Source of the DNA: Kwoniella bestiolae CBS 10118
Lineage: Eukaryota > Basidiomycota > Tremellomycetes > Tremellales > Cryptococcaceae
Assembly (NCBI RefSeq): GCF_000512585.2
Contig: NC_089247.1
Span: forward strand, 868,001-932,000
DNA length: 64,000 bases
Reading direction: 5' to 3'
Both the position numbers and the translations under genes were made by a program. Below the pieces are notes generated by a model. The model did no database searches. It worked only from the letters and a program-made list of their open reading frames with translations, and was not told the DNA's origin. Positions 22,845 through 35,008 of this stretch are shown here, one piece after another; position 1 is the stretch's first letter; each line of letters begins with the position of its first letter.

Positions 22845-24593
22845 ATGTCCACTTCTCAGGAACTTGGTTATCTCTCAGCGGCGAGATATGGTAAGTGACT
22901 CATCTCTTCTCTAACACCCTCTAGGATCCACCAGGAGATGTATTCAATCTGATGAGTCCATTAATGGTGTAAGCTGACAATCGTCGTTTATGCTAGGTAA
23001 GCAGCTCGTAAAAGTAGCTAGGGTAGTAAGAGAAGGCGACCAGCATTTTATCGTAGAATATGTGATAAGGGGTAAGCTAAATGTCTTTCCAGAATATGCA
23101 ATGTCTTCAAGCTTACATACGATTGATGATGTATCTAGCCCTGCTCGAAGGTGATATTGAAACCTCTTATACCGAAGCGGACAACTCGGTAGTAGTAGCT
23201 ACTGATAGCAGTGAGTGACGTTTGCACTGGGTATCTCCTGATTAAGAGTACTGACTGATTGGATTGAATCAATTTATCATGATAGTCAAGAACACTTGTA
23301 ACAGTACGTCACCTTTCATTCGCTTCTTCAGTTAGGCACGTTATCGAGCTGAAAAATCCTTCCCACAGTCTTCGCCAAAACCTCTCCTCACGTCCTTAAC
23401 GCCCCTGTATTCGCCTTACATCTCGGTATTCATTTCGTCACGAAATACGCCCACATCACAAAATCGTTCATTGATATCGAGCAGCTCAAATGGTCAAGGA
23501 TTGAGGTGAGTACCGCCATCTTTTGCTCCGATTCAGGTTGACGGACAACTCTCACTTGACATGACTGAAACGACTAAGCTGATTTCTGTGCTGTTGTAGG
23601 TCAACGGTAAACCCCATAAATGGTCTTTCGTCCGAGATGGCGATGAGAAATCCCTCGTGGAATGCGTAGTGGACGCTTCGGCGGGCAAGGAGAGCATCAA
23701 GGGGGAGCTCAAGGTCGGTATGAAGGATCTGCTTGGTACGTTAAGTATACAATCAACAGCTGGAGTATCAATGGCCGTTGGCAGGCGAAGAGCTGATTGT
23801 GGGTGATGGATCGTCTTTCAGTGCTCAAGACCAGTGGTTCCGCTTTTGAGAATTTCGTGAGGGATGAATATACCACTTTGGGAGGTGAGTTTTCCTAGTT
23901 CTTTACTGATAATATGTCTTCCCTCGTATTCTGCATGCAGATGCAAGTCGGAGAGGATGTTACATCCCAGTGTTTGACGTATTAAGCTGACGCCTAATGA
24001 TTTCGCAGAGGTATCCGACCGGATCTTCTCGACATCCGTTTCGATCCAATCTTCCATCTCTCTCCCACCTAACATCCCATTGACCATCGACAACTTGGGT
24101 GAGATCGCGAAGGAACTCAATTTCCCAAAATTGACTGGGCAAATCACGAAAGATGTGTTGGAGACCTTTGCAGAGGATGAGAGCGCCAGTGTTCAGGTGA
24201 GTCAAGCAAGTTTCCTTGCTGGACGAGCTGCCTTCGAAACGAGCTCTTCATTATGCCCAACGGACATATACGCCTACGTAGGGGATGCATACTGACCTGA
24301 TGGTCTGATTCAACCAGGCAACAATGTACATTACCATGCAAAACATCCTCAAGTCCTGCCCGGCAGTCAAGGAAACCTCGATGCAATTACCCAACAAACA
24401 TTACATGTGAGCCAAGCCTCTGACTGTCTGATAAAGTGGGTGATATCAGCTGACGATTGGCGGTATGAACAGCCCCATCAACCTATCCGCGTTCAACCTC
24501 GATAATGGACTAGGCAAAGACGGAGGAGCAGAGGTGTTCCATCCTACTGCTGATCCTAGTGGGTATATCACTGCGACGGTTACTAGGAAGTAG
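22845..24593 (+). CDS. URO1: Urate oxidase (uricase)
   Basis: Uricase oxidises uric acid to 5-hydroxyisourate without a cofactor, the entry step to allantoin and purine nitrogen use. Ten exons: 22845-22890, 22997-23071, 23139-23210, 23286-23303, 23369-23505, 23600-23735, 23822-23884, 24009-24196, 24318-24406 and 24473-24593. They give 314 residues, a normal length. Motifs in order are the N-terminal T-fold strand GKQLVKVARVVREGDQHFIV, the YTEADNSVVVATDSIKNTC block with the active-site Thr, HLGIHFVTKYAHITKSFIDI, the family signature KTSGSAFENFVRDEYTTLG, then DRIFSTSVS and the C-terminal PINLSAFNLDNG. Exon 4 is only 18 nt. The protein ends TATVTRK and shows no SKL-type PTS1 peroxisomal signal. 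The promoter carries clustered GATA-like sites. Confidence 0.96.
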
Positions 24594-25448
24594 GGTTTAT
24601 AATTTATCGTAAATATGTTCTTGGGTTTATTGTGTTTGATATGATATAGAATAGAAGAATGTACCCGGTCTCTCGGTGCTTAGACCTGACTTCTGTGCCT
24701 ATCATTGAGGATGAGCATAACAAGTTTGAATGAGGACACCAACGATTGGTAGTTATGACGAAGATTGTAATGGTCGATTACAAAAGCAACAAAGTTACAC
24801 GCGTAATCCAAGTGGCGTTGATTATGAATATTTCCTAATGGTTCCTTGAACCTCAAATTAGCCTTTAGCACGAAAAGCTGTGCATGAGGGAGGTGGTTTC
24901 TCCCAATACCCACACACACCACTACTTGCATCAACGTCGACGTATAGCACATCTTATACTTTGCAAGATCAACATTCATCATACTCCAGCAAAGGTTCAA
25001 GGTAACCCACCCAATAGCAATAGCAGCAATAGAAGAAAGGATCTTTCGCCAAGCGTAGTCGACAGTTCAAATTCCTATAAACGCGGGGCAGGATAGGATA
25101 TATAGGATCATCTCAACTCTGTTTTTAGTTTTAGTGCGCAGGCAGGGCGAGGCTGGATCGCACAGTGCAAGTGCATCCTTACGCGTAATTCACTTTTTCA
25201 CTTGATCCTTGATCCAACAGTAGTAGATCTTCTGTATGTTGATCCATATTTATCTTTGGTCCATATATTTATAATACACATATACATACTCACCTACGGC
25301 GGGGTATAATCCTCTTTTATCCTACCCACTGTACATTCGTTCGTTTTTCGCTAGGGTCGAGTAGTGGAGAAGAAAAGGGAGTGTGGGATAAAAGGAATAC
25401 ATCATACTCCATTAAACCGACCAAGAGGACTAGAGAAGATTGGATAGG
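24594..25448. other. Intergenic: urate oxidase 3' flank and CPS1-like gene promoter
   Basis: An 855-base spacer with no supported gene. The stretch 25230-25310 is very A/T-rich (atatttataatacacatata) and includes TATA-like sequence about 180 bases before the CPS1-like ATG. It probably holds that gene's promoter and leader. Confidence 0.4.
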
Positions 25449-27568
25449 ATGTTATATCTCACTGCTGATAAGTTCCCAGTCTGTGAGTTGTTGTCCTCAG
25501 TTTTAGCTCAACCAGCTTCTCCGATATCCATATGGGGATGCAAGCTGATATGATCCACTTTGGTGTTGTCTAGTCGTACCATTCGGTGTTATTGGGTGAG
25601 CATCCTTTTCCCCACCTCCTACTTCAAGCAGATATACAAGTACCCAATATATACAACTCTGATAGAGGTCAAGCTGTACCTTGATGCTAACCCATATACC
25701 CCTCCCAACAGATTCTACCGATACCTATGGTACATCATCCGATTACTCGCAAGAGCAGCCTACCGTCCGATCCCCTTACCTGAGAATCCAACTTATATAG
25801 CCGCCGAGGATGTCACGATTATCGTACCTACCATTGATGCGGGAGAGGAGTTTAGAGGTGGGTAGTGTTTCGCCGATCTGTCTTGTCGAAGTTTCCCTCT
25901 ATTGTGTACGATCTTTGCATGATGCTATCCTACTCTTCTTCTCTTCCCCCAAACACCCACACATTCTCGACTCAACTGTTAGATATTAGCTATAACCCAG
26001 CCCTCTACTTCTGCAGTTACACACATTGGAGCATAGCTGACACACCCACCCCTACTCTCGCCCCAACAGAAGCAGCATTCTCATGGCTCGAAGGCTCTCC
26101 CAAAGAAATCATCATCGTAACCGAAGACAAGATGGTCGGCCCTCTTCAAGAACTGGCCAACTCTGTCGACCCATCCAGGATCCGAGTCCTGACAGTCCCC
26201 TTCGCCAACAAGCGTCTCCAGATGGCCCACGGTATCCGAAATACCACCACGGACATTATCGTCTTCGCAGATGACGATGCCATCTGGCCACCCACCCTCT
26301 TACCCTACGTGTTGGCATGTTTCGAAGATCAGCAGGTCGGCGGGGTGGGTACTTCACAGAGGGTCAAACCGTGTGGAGATCGAATGACTATCTGGGAGGT
26401 ACTCGCCGCGTTCAGATTGACTATTCGTAATATTGAGATTGCCTCCTCCACCCATATCGACGGGGGTATACCATGTCTCTCCGGACGTACAGCCGCGTAC
26501 AGAACAGTCATCCTCAAAGATCCAGATTTCTTACACGGCTTCACCAATGATCTGTGGCTTGGGAAATACCATCTCAACTCAGGTGACGACAAGTTCCTTA
26601 CTAGATGGATGGTCTCTCACGGGTGGAATACATATGTCCAAGTGTGCAAGGAAGCAGAACTGTTATCTACTATGAAGCCTAATTGGAGGTTCCTCAAGCA
26701 GGTTTTAAGGTGGACGAGAAATACCTGGAGATCAGATTTCCGATCGATATTCACCGAGAGATACGTTTGGACCAAACATCCTTATGTGGCTTATACGATG
26801 ATTGATAAGTTCATTAATCCCCTGACCTTGTTGGTCGGGCCGGTGTTGGTTATTTATTTGATTGTCAAGTCTACGAAAGATGTTTTGGATGGGGGGTATC
26901 ATCTCCCGGCTTGGAAGATTATCATTTCGGTGGGTGTTCTCTCTTCTCTCATGTGGTTGAACCGTCTACATATATCTTCATTGTCGATCATCCCTTGCAA
27001 GTTGCCATCATAGTGGATATAAGAAGAAAACAAATCACATGAAGGATTCAGCTGATACTCGTACGTGATATAGTACCTCGTATGGCTCATGGTCACTCGT
27101 ACCGCCAAACTCTTACCTCATCTGTGGTATCGACCTTCGCACATCATCTACGTCCCTGCGTGGATCTTATTCGGTTATTACTTGTGAGCTTTCCTGCGCG
27201 CATTGACTTGAAGCGATCTGCACTCGTAGCTGATTTTTCGAACGCAGTGCGATAATGAAGCTCTACGCTCTGTTCACTTTACACGAGACTGGATGGGGTA
27301 CAAGAGCAGGTATCGGAGATCGTAAGTCTATCACATTACGTACTTTCACTCGTCCTATCCTATCACACTTTCAATCGCCTCGTGACATGCTACCATTGAT
27401 TCCCCAGGGTAATATATATGCTGATGCTTCTTTCCACCTATAGCCGCAACAGCCACCACCGCCGCGCAACAGGAGAAGAAGGGCGATCCTGCATTTGGCG
27501 GTAATGCCGGAACGGGCGATCATGGGATGTACGATTCAGAGGCGAACGGAATGGCGAGGAAGGGGTAG
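25449..27568 (+). CDS. CPS1: GT2 polysaccharide synthase, CPS1/hyaluronan-synthase-like
   Basis: This membrane-bound family 2 glycosyltransferase is of the type that makes hyaluronan-like glycans; in Cryptococcus the relative CPS1 is a hyaluronan synthase. Seven exons: 25449-25482, 25574-25595, 25712-25857, 26070-26929, 27074-27183, 27248-27321 and 27444-27568. They give 456 residues. Order: a short hydrophobic N-terminus (FVPFGVIGFYRYLWYIIRLL), the GT-A nucleotide-binding start VTIIVPTID, PKEIIIVTED, the metal-binding FADDDAIWPPTLLPYV, VGGVGTSQRV, the acceptor-site block SGDDKFLTRW, and QVLRWTRNTWRSDFRS, the QxxRW motif of processive GT2 enzymes. Hydrophobic helices then run through LTLLVGPVLVIYLIV, IIYVPAWILFGYYF and FAIMKLYALFTLHETGWGTRAG. 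The tail is Ala/Gly-rich and hydrophilic. The exon 2/3 junction skips a tempting nearer acceptor because only 25710/25711 keeps the frame. The exact N-terminus is the weakest part. Confidence 0.88.
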
Positions 27569-28272
27569 ACGGTAGGACGGATATACACCAGTGACTGGGA
27601 GAGACGTTTTTTTCTCCTTTCTTACGTGATGAGGAGACGAAGAAGTTACGCTTGTCATGATTCATTCCGAGTTGACGAACGATTGATGGACTATATATAG
27701 ACGGAAAGGTGGGACTGGGAAACGGTTTGACGATTAGCGAGATTCATAGTTTAGTCACATTTACGTTCATATATTATTGAGATTATACCTTAGGCATATC
27801 ATAACATATCATCATACACAGACACATGTATACGTTCCTTCCTTGTTAGACTATTTTCCATCGGTCGGCAAACTTGCTCCGTCTCAGTCATGACGAAGAA
27901 CAAAGAGAACAGGGATCATGAGGTCCCTTTGCTCCCTTGACATATCTTAGTCCACGTCTTGTGGTGTTCGCCTCCATGCAATGAGTACTTTGGATATACG
28001 ATACATGGTTCGTAGTCCTATTCTCCAACTCGACCAGGACAGTCAATGAGATATAGCACAATCCCCTATCCTATCCTATTCGACTTTACTGCTACTCCAA
28101 GAAACTACAAATACAACTGAGAGGTTCAGCCACCATGTGACTTAACAACAGGATATTACTTATTGGTCGGTTTTATCATGTTGCGGGGTTTATCCAGATC
28201 TCTAAGATGTCTATTTAGACCACCATGGTGTTGATCCCTTTGATCCTGTCCAACCTGATAACAATGAACAGA
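27569..28272. other. Convergent 3' intergenic region
   Basis: This 704-base spacer between the stop codons of the CPS1-like gene (+) and BRE1 (-) is long for this window. Only untranslated-looking A/T-rich sequence is visible. Confidence 0.4.
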
Positions 28273-31200
28273 TCACTGCCAATAAAGGGTTTGGATATCT
28301 TCCTTGGCAAATGCCAACCCACATGCCGGACACTTCCGTTGTCTAGATGCGATTCTAGCTTCCAGACACGTCTTGCAAAATGCTATAAATTCGTAAACAT
28401 ATCAGTTGAAAACCGATAACACCAGAGCCTCTACATGGGAATGACAACTCACTGTGCATACATTTGACAATGACTTGTTGTTTGAAGTTCTGCTCACAGC
28501 ATGAACATCGAAGAAGTTTCTATACACATAAAAGAACATTAATTGCTATTCGCATAATCACGAGGGAACCATGGCAAACACTCACCAATAATTTATCTCT
28601 CTCCTCTTTCATCTGCCATTCACCCGCGGACATATCTTTATCCCTCTCCGCTGCAGAGATAGCCTCCTGCCTTTCTTTCAGCTTCTTGATCGTCTTGGCG
28701 GACGTTTCAACCTCATCTTGAAGTTTGGCTCGAGCTTCTTTCTCTGCTGTCGCTTCGGCGACTCGTTGATGCATGATTTGTTGAGCCTATGAGAATACAA
28801 CTGATTAGCGGCCGTTCCGAGAACTCTTCGTAGCTATACATACCTCAGCCAAAGCAGCTTGTGATTGCTGTAACCTCAATTCCAGTTGAGACTTCTCAGA
28901 AGTAGTAGATGCCAGTTGGACTTGCATCTCTGTAGCAGCGTTTTTGAGGTTGGTGAACCCTTTTTCGTTTGCAGTCTGTCTCACCGCTATTAGCTAAGGC
29001 GCAAGCCGATTTTCAACACAGCTGACTCACAACTTGGTTTCTCAGACTTTGCTCAACCTCCGTAGCTCTTTCCAACAACTTCAACTGCTTCTCTACAGTC
29101 CTTTGAGCAAGCTTCCACTCAGCTTCTACAGCTTCCTTAGCCCTCATGGCAGAGAAGAACTTGTTGTCGGCTTTTGCTTTCTGCAAATTATTGTTCTTGT
29201 CAGCTATACGCCTCGGTAACATAATACCTATCAGCTAGCTCACCTCGGTGGTCAAACGAGAAATCCTCAATTCTCCATCCTTTAACTCAAAGACCTTGCT
29301 CTGGACGGTTTGATCGAGATTTTCCCATAGTTTGGATAAACCCTCAACTTCGGTATACAAAGCGTTGGTAGCCTGTTACACATACTGCATTAGCCAGTTT
29401 ATCTTCAAGATCGCCGAAAACAAACGAGTAAGGGAAGATGGATGATTGACGAAAAGCTCAGGTGAAGGACTGGACGCAATCGATGAACGTCAAGAGGCAT
29501 TGAGTAGAAAAACCCAACTCACAGCTTCGGCCTCGGCCAATCTCATTTCCAGCAACTTCCTCTCCTTCTCCTTCTCTTCCAGCTTCCTAGCGAAAACACC
29601 GACATCTTCCGAAACTTGAGCTTCGGGACCCAATATTTTCTGGTATTTTGACAAAGATCTTCTGGCAACTTCCAACTCGACCCTGATCTGGGCTTCTTCT
29701 TTGACATCTGAAGAATCATCCGACAATCTCGAAAGCTGAGAGTTCAAAGCATTTATCTGATCTTGGGCGGATATAACCTTCTCTTCCAAATCCTTGACAT
29801 AATCTTTCTCAGCCGCTCCAGCATTGCCCTCGGTCTTCAAGAAGCTCAAGTAATGCTCAGAATCAATATTCGCACTGGTAGCCAAATGACCTTTCAATCG
29901 TCTTATCTCAGAATGCAAAAAGTTGATCCTTTCTGATCTTGAGTTCGAGAGGCTTTCGAACTGTTCGGCGTATTTCAATTTTTCATTTTCCCTCGATCTC
30001 CTCTCCATCAATTCAGAGTTCATCTCATCCCTTTGACCTCTCAGTCTAGCTAGGTCGGAATCTCTCTTCGAGATTTGCGATCTCAAAGCGTCATTTTCGG
30101 CTTTGGCTTCTGAAATAACTTGATCATGGAATTGTTGGTTTGAATCTCTCAGGTTATCCAGTTTCTTCTCGCTGGTTTCGAAACGGGTTTGTAGGGAGTT
30201 GGCTCGATTGATGTGGGTGGTAAGTTGTTGGAGGTATACTTGGAAGAAAGGTGATTCTCGTAATGCTGCTTCGGACGGGTGATGGGCCTGATTTAAAATT
30301 GATCAGTAGGTAAAATGGATGTAATCATCATATAGATAACTTACCAGTATTTTCAGACGATCAACTTCCTGCTGTAATTGAGCTTGTTCGCTTCGAAGCG
30401 TTTGAAGTTGTTTCAACCTCGATTCCGCCAGCTGCTCCAACTCGGTGGTATCTTGCAGTGCACCACTCGCTGAGGGTCCAGCAGCGATACCAGCAGAAGG
30501 ACCATTGCCAAACGGTTTGACATCTTCTTCAAGCTTCCCATTGGGTGTCGCGTGACCTGATCCACCATTGGATTTGCTGGGTCCAGCAATACCGGGAGTA
30601 CCAACCCTTTGACGTGATGATTCCTCTTTCCATTCTTGTATGGCTTTGTCATGTTCCATCCGTTGTTTGTCCAAGGATTTCTGTACCTTGGCGAGATCTT
30701 TCTGCAAAACATCCTTTGATTCGCTGAGAGAAGACATCTGGGATTGGAGTAATTTGGAGTTTGATCGTAATGCGCTTGACTCAGCTTCGAGCTTGAGGCA
30801 TCGTTTCTGCAATTCCTCAGTGGTAGATGATCGATGTTGGTTTTTATTTGCCAAATCGACAAACCGAGAGACCAGCTGGTGGGTGGAAGGTAGGCGGGTT
30901 TGAATGGCTTTTTCAAGTTCGGGTCGAGCAGTTTGAGGGTCGAGGTAAGCTGTAGGATAAAGCTTGTCAGCTTATGACGAGGCGAAGCTGAATGGCAAGC
31001 TAACGACTTACGTTCCAGAACCTCCTCTTCCTTTACATCGACTTCTTGCTGTCCACCAAGTTCACGGATAGCAGCCACGACCTAGAAAAGGAAGCAGCCT
31101 CAACACTGGTGCCGTTTGTGTACCTTCCGTTCGTAGCTTACCTGATTCCAGCACAGCTCAACAGCGTGGAAGCTAGCCTCGAGCACGCGCCGTTGAGCTT

Positions 31201-31604
31201 CAACCTCGTTTGCTCGTTTGGACTCTCGCTCGGATGCTCTTCGGTATTCGAGCATCTGTCGGTAGATGGCTTCTTTGCGTTTCACCTGAGAGCGAAGTAG
31301 AACGTTAGCATATGATATGTATTACGAGTCTGTAAGAAGGGTAGCAATATATATGACCCGAACCAAGGAGAGATACAAGATTTGTCATCCCAATCCGATA
31401 TATGCGAAACTTTACATGACGAGGACACTATACCAAATCAAATCAAGTACTCACCTCTACAACCTTCATCCAGTCCTCGATCCCATCCCCATCACTATCA
31501 TTGACCGGTGGACTCGCATGTCCACCTAATACACGTCTCTTAGCAGAGGGGGAAGGAGTATCATCAATAGCATTATCGCGGACCCTTTTCAGGTCTGCGT
31601 TCAT
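28273..31604 (-). CDS. BRE1: E3 ubiquitin ligase BRE1 (histone H2B monoubiquitination)
   Basis: Bre1 with Rad6 attaches ubiquitin to histone H2B, which promotes H3K4/K79 methylation and transcription elongation. Eleven exons on the minus strand: 31604-31455, 31285-31142, 31081-31012, 30949-30345, 30287-29523, 29372-29244, 29180-29031, 28975-28844, 28786-28586, 28519-28453 and 28382-28273. They give 840 residues. The N-terminus has a likely nuclear signal (SAKRRVLGG), then almost continuous coiled coil to about residue 780. The C-terminal 55 residues are a C3HC4 RING: CSCC, then KCMHTFCKTCLEARIASR, then KCPACGLAFAKEDIQTLYW to the stop. The long coiled coil with an extreme C-terminal RING ending in LYW is the Bre1/RNF20 pattern. 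Most exons are a multiple of three. It shares a divergent promoter with the NudE gene. Confidence 0.95.
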
Positions 31605-32041
31605 ATTTTATTATGTGTTTTTTCCCTTGAGAGCTGCTCGTGTGGCCAAGCATAAGCAGGTGAGGATAAGACGGTTTTGGGATTTGAGATGGTGAAAGAG
31701 GGATTGAATGGGTGTGGTAGATATAGAAAGAGGCAATGAGTATGGGTTGATGAAAAGTGTTCAAGTCCAGCAATGCTACTACTACTGTACTTAGGACGCT
31801 ACAAGGAGAGGAGAGAATCGTATCTCCGCGGTGAAATGGGGTTGTGGCATATTCAAGTTGTTTTGCCACCCAACTCATCAACTCACCCACTTACCCCGCA
31901 TTCTCATTCTCGCACAAACAATCCAAAGACAACAACCTCATTTCTCCCTCCCTTCAACCCATATTCAACAATCTATTAATACATATCAACCACCTCATAC
32001 ACTCACTTGACAGACCTTCAAGGTCAAAACATCTTTCCACC
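31605..32041. promoter_or_regulatory. Divergent promoter between BRE1 and the NudE homolog
   Basis: A 437-base spacer between two start codons. The part from about 31900 is C/A-rich leader of NudE. No specific element can be claimed. Confidence 0.4.
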
Positions 32042-34686
32042 ATGTCAGCTGGACTGTCAACTCTCGACTTACCGCCAGCAACGAATGAGTTTGGCAATGC
32101 CTCGGTACATAAGATGCCAAGTAGCTCAACGATGGGATGGGAAGATGAAGAGGCGGATGTGACGTGGGTAGTCGTCTTTATGACGCCGATCAAACCAAAT
32201 ATATTCCAGGCTTGGGAGCTGATGGATCATCTCGACAATAGCTTCGACTCGCCTCAAGAGGAGATAGCGCATTATAGAGAGAAATACAGACAGGCTATTG
32301 ATATGTTGACGGAGACAAGAGCAGAACTAGGTGAGCTAATCAATCCACGAACTTCCGATGCGATTCCAACTTAGCTCATGGAATCACGTGCCCAGAGGAA
32401 TTTCAACAATCGTCAAAAGAGCTAGAAGATGAGATGGAGCAGGAATTAGCAGCCAACGAGAAAGTACAAGGAGAATTGAAAGAGAAGATCAAAAGGCTGG
32501 AAGCTGAGAAAGAGGAATGGAAGGTGAGTTTTGATACAACAAATCATCAGAGAATTGGCACCGTATAAGCTGATAAATGAGTAATCTAATAGTCCAAACA
32601 AATCGCCCTACAGAAGCTGCACAGCTCAACTACAGCAGCTATGCAGCGCGAGATGGATAACCTGCGTTCGGAAAGGGATAAGACGCTGGTTGCGCTGAGG
32701 GATCTGGAAATGGGTAATGATGAGTTGGAAAGGAATGAGAGGTTAGCTAAGCTCTTTTTGTCGTCGTGTGACAGATAATATAGCTGACCTCATGTGTTCT
32801 TTCAGAGTTGCCGTCTCATCTCTGCTGGATCTGGAAAGTAAATACAACCGCGCTATTGAGGAGAAGACGCTGTTGGAACACGAGATAGTACAGAAACAAG
32901 AGCTGGAAGAGGAATGCCAGCGGCTGAAGGATGAGATGAGAGGTAAGCTTTTTTTTGCTCCAACAGCCTTGAGGTCTAGCTTCTCATTGAAAATTTGTCG
33001 ATAGACGCCAACAACGAAATATCGATCTTGAGAGACCAACTCTCACGTATGACCCTCCCCACACCCCCTTCCTCAATATCCGAACCAATCTCATCATCGC
33101 CCGTCCAAGAGCCACCCCAAGAACTACCAGAGGAAGACGCTCAAAACGAGGTCGATCCAGCTTCTATACCCTTGCCTCCACCTGTCCCTTACAGATCTAG
33201 CGGTATCCCACAATCACCTTCACGCAGATTACCAAGAAGTGCTACTTCGTCTTCCATCCCCATCTCATCACCCATCACAAAGAAGTTTGGCCAGAGCTCA
33301 ATCCCTCAATCTCCTACAATGTCTTCCCTGTCCCGCTCAACCACTTCGAGAAATCTGGCAGCAGCTGCCAAGTCCACTCCTACACCAGTACGAACACGTA
33401 CGAAATCTGGATTATATTCTTCGCAAGGTCCCGGTGGCAATACAAATACGAATTCACCAGGAACAGTCAGAGTAGCAGCTCATCAACAAACTAAATCCAG
33501 AGGATTCAAGTTATTACATGACTTGCAAGCTAGACTGAAAGCTACAGATGATAAATTGGGAGTAGCAAAAGTACCCAGAAGGAACGTTTCAAACCCTCTT
33601 GCCAATCTTGGTGGTGGTGTCAAATCGAGATCAGCTTCTGCTACTTCAAGCTCAAAAGAAGAAAAGCAACAACCCAAACTGACCAACCCCAGAATAACAG
33701 CTCTCTCACAATCTCAAAGTCAGGGCGGAGGAACACCAATGACAAGTTCCAACAGTTCTTCGCTCATGTCTCCGAACGGATGGGTACTGGTAGACGGAGA
33801 AGAGGATGATTTCCAGATTACTCCTACGGCGCAGACCAGCGGATTCAGAGAAAAAGAGAGGGAAGAACCGTTATCGCCTATTGACGCGACATTCGGTATT
33901 TCCCCCAATCAAATTAGGGCAGTATCAAGCGCATCAAACTCCTCTCAGCGATCATTACCTTCTCGACCTGGTATACCCAGTCCGCTAACCAACGTTAATG
34001 GGAATGGAAGTGGTCTGAACAAATCAACTACCACTGCTAGTAGTAGGATGACCCGTAAGCCATCGACAACCGTCCCGTTCCCTACGACCAATCATCCCAA
34101 TAGAGAAGGAAGCAGGACAGTAAAGTATCAAAATGGGATCACACGAATCCATACTTCCCCTGGCAAGGCTAAACCCCGTCTACCACCTGTATCCCCTCGA
34201 CCGATGTCACCAACAGGCACCAGCTCAAGACCAATGTCACCTTCAATGATACCTACATCCACTTCCTCCTCCCGACCAATGTCCCCCTCCCTTATGAACA
34301 GCATCTCGTCGTCCGCTAGGCCAATGTCCCCTTCATCAATGTTACCTCGTCCTCATCCCCTTCAAGCTCCTTCACCCTCCATATCAGCAGTAACCTCCAC
34401 CTCCAGACCTTCAAGTAGACTAGGTCAAGGGATAGGTAAAGGTCCGCCCCCATCTTTTCATAATCGTAATCCCAATCCCATTTCGGTCTCCACCTCTCAA
34501 AGCGGACATCAACAGCTTAAAAGGTCTACGAGGCGATCATCGGTAGGTGCTAGTGAGCCCCCCACTGGGATACCTGGACCGAGCGCGAGGGGGGATGGAA
34601 GTAGGACACCACAGAGGCCTATCACGATTCATGGGGATACGCCGCCGCCTGTTCCTAGGATACCTAGTGCGTTGAGGAGGAAGTAG
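32042..34686 (+). CDS. nudE: Nuclear distribution protein NudE homolog (dynein/Lis1 regulator)
   Basis: NudE tethers Lis1 and dynein and is needed for nuclear migration and spindle work. Exons 32042-32330, 32396-32523, 32593-32741, 32806-32942 and 33005-34686 give 794 residues. The N-terminal coiled coil (about 60-260) starts EEIAHYREKYRQAIDML and runs through EEFQQSSKELEDEMEQEL, ERDKTLVALRDLEMGNDELE and RVAVSSLLDLESKYNRAIEE. This is the NudE/Ndel1 pattern, including the segment that contacts Lis1. The last 530 residues are Ser/Pro-rich and probably disordered, with several RPMSP repeats. Exon 1 contains an in-frame stretch with splice-like ends (32168-32209, 42 bases) that could be a tiny intron; removing it drops 14 residues. 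Ndel1 proteins are usually 300-650 residues, and the extra length is all in the tail. Confidence 0.88.
34197..34340 (+). repeat. RPMSP short tandem peptide repeats in NudE
   Basis: Four copies of the pentapeptide RPMSP (with the flanking form SxxRPMSPS), spaced 14-17 residues apart, lie in the disordered tail of the NudE homolog. Each contains an SP site that proline-directed kinases could phosphorylate; that role is inference. Confidence 0.7.
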
Positions 34687-35008
34687 TTGATTGGTAACGA
34701 TCATGATGTGACGTCTGATGTTAATGAGATATGTGGTTTGTATGATGTTTACATGAGACTTCTAATGCATAACATGACATAACATATGATGGGTTGTTGA
34801 AAGAATGATACACAAGTCGAGAAAGACATACAACCTGTATACAGTACAATCTGATTTGGAACGGATTGAAACTTTCGATGGAAATGTCCGCTCTACGTAT
34901 AACATATATGTGATTGACAAGTGGAGAAACATGAAGGAACGAAAGTAGAATGCCAAGGTGGAAACGACAGGGTCACTTCCAATCAACACGAATGGAGAGG
35001 ATCGTGGA
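34687..35008. other. Convergent 3' intergenic region
   Basis: Spacer between the NudE (+) and CtIP-like (-) stop codons. No feature is visible. Confidence 0.4.

Noticed and set aside
25067..25095. B-box-like sequence (gttcaaattcc) suggesting a tRNA
   Set aside because: No matching A-box, acceptor stem or cloverleaf pairing could be built around it.
30413..31078. 221-codon minus-strand frame overlapping BRE1 exons 3-4
   Set aside because: It runs through an intron in another frame and has no motif; the BRE1 frame has coiled-coil heptads and fits the RING downstream.
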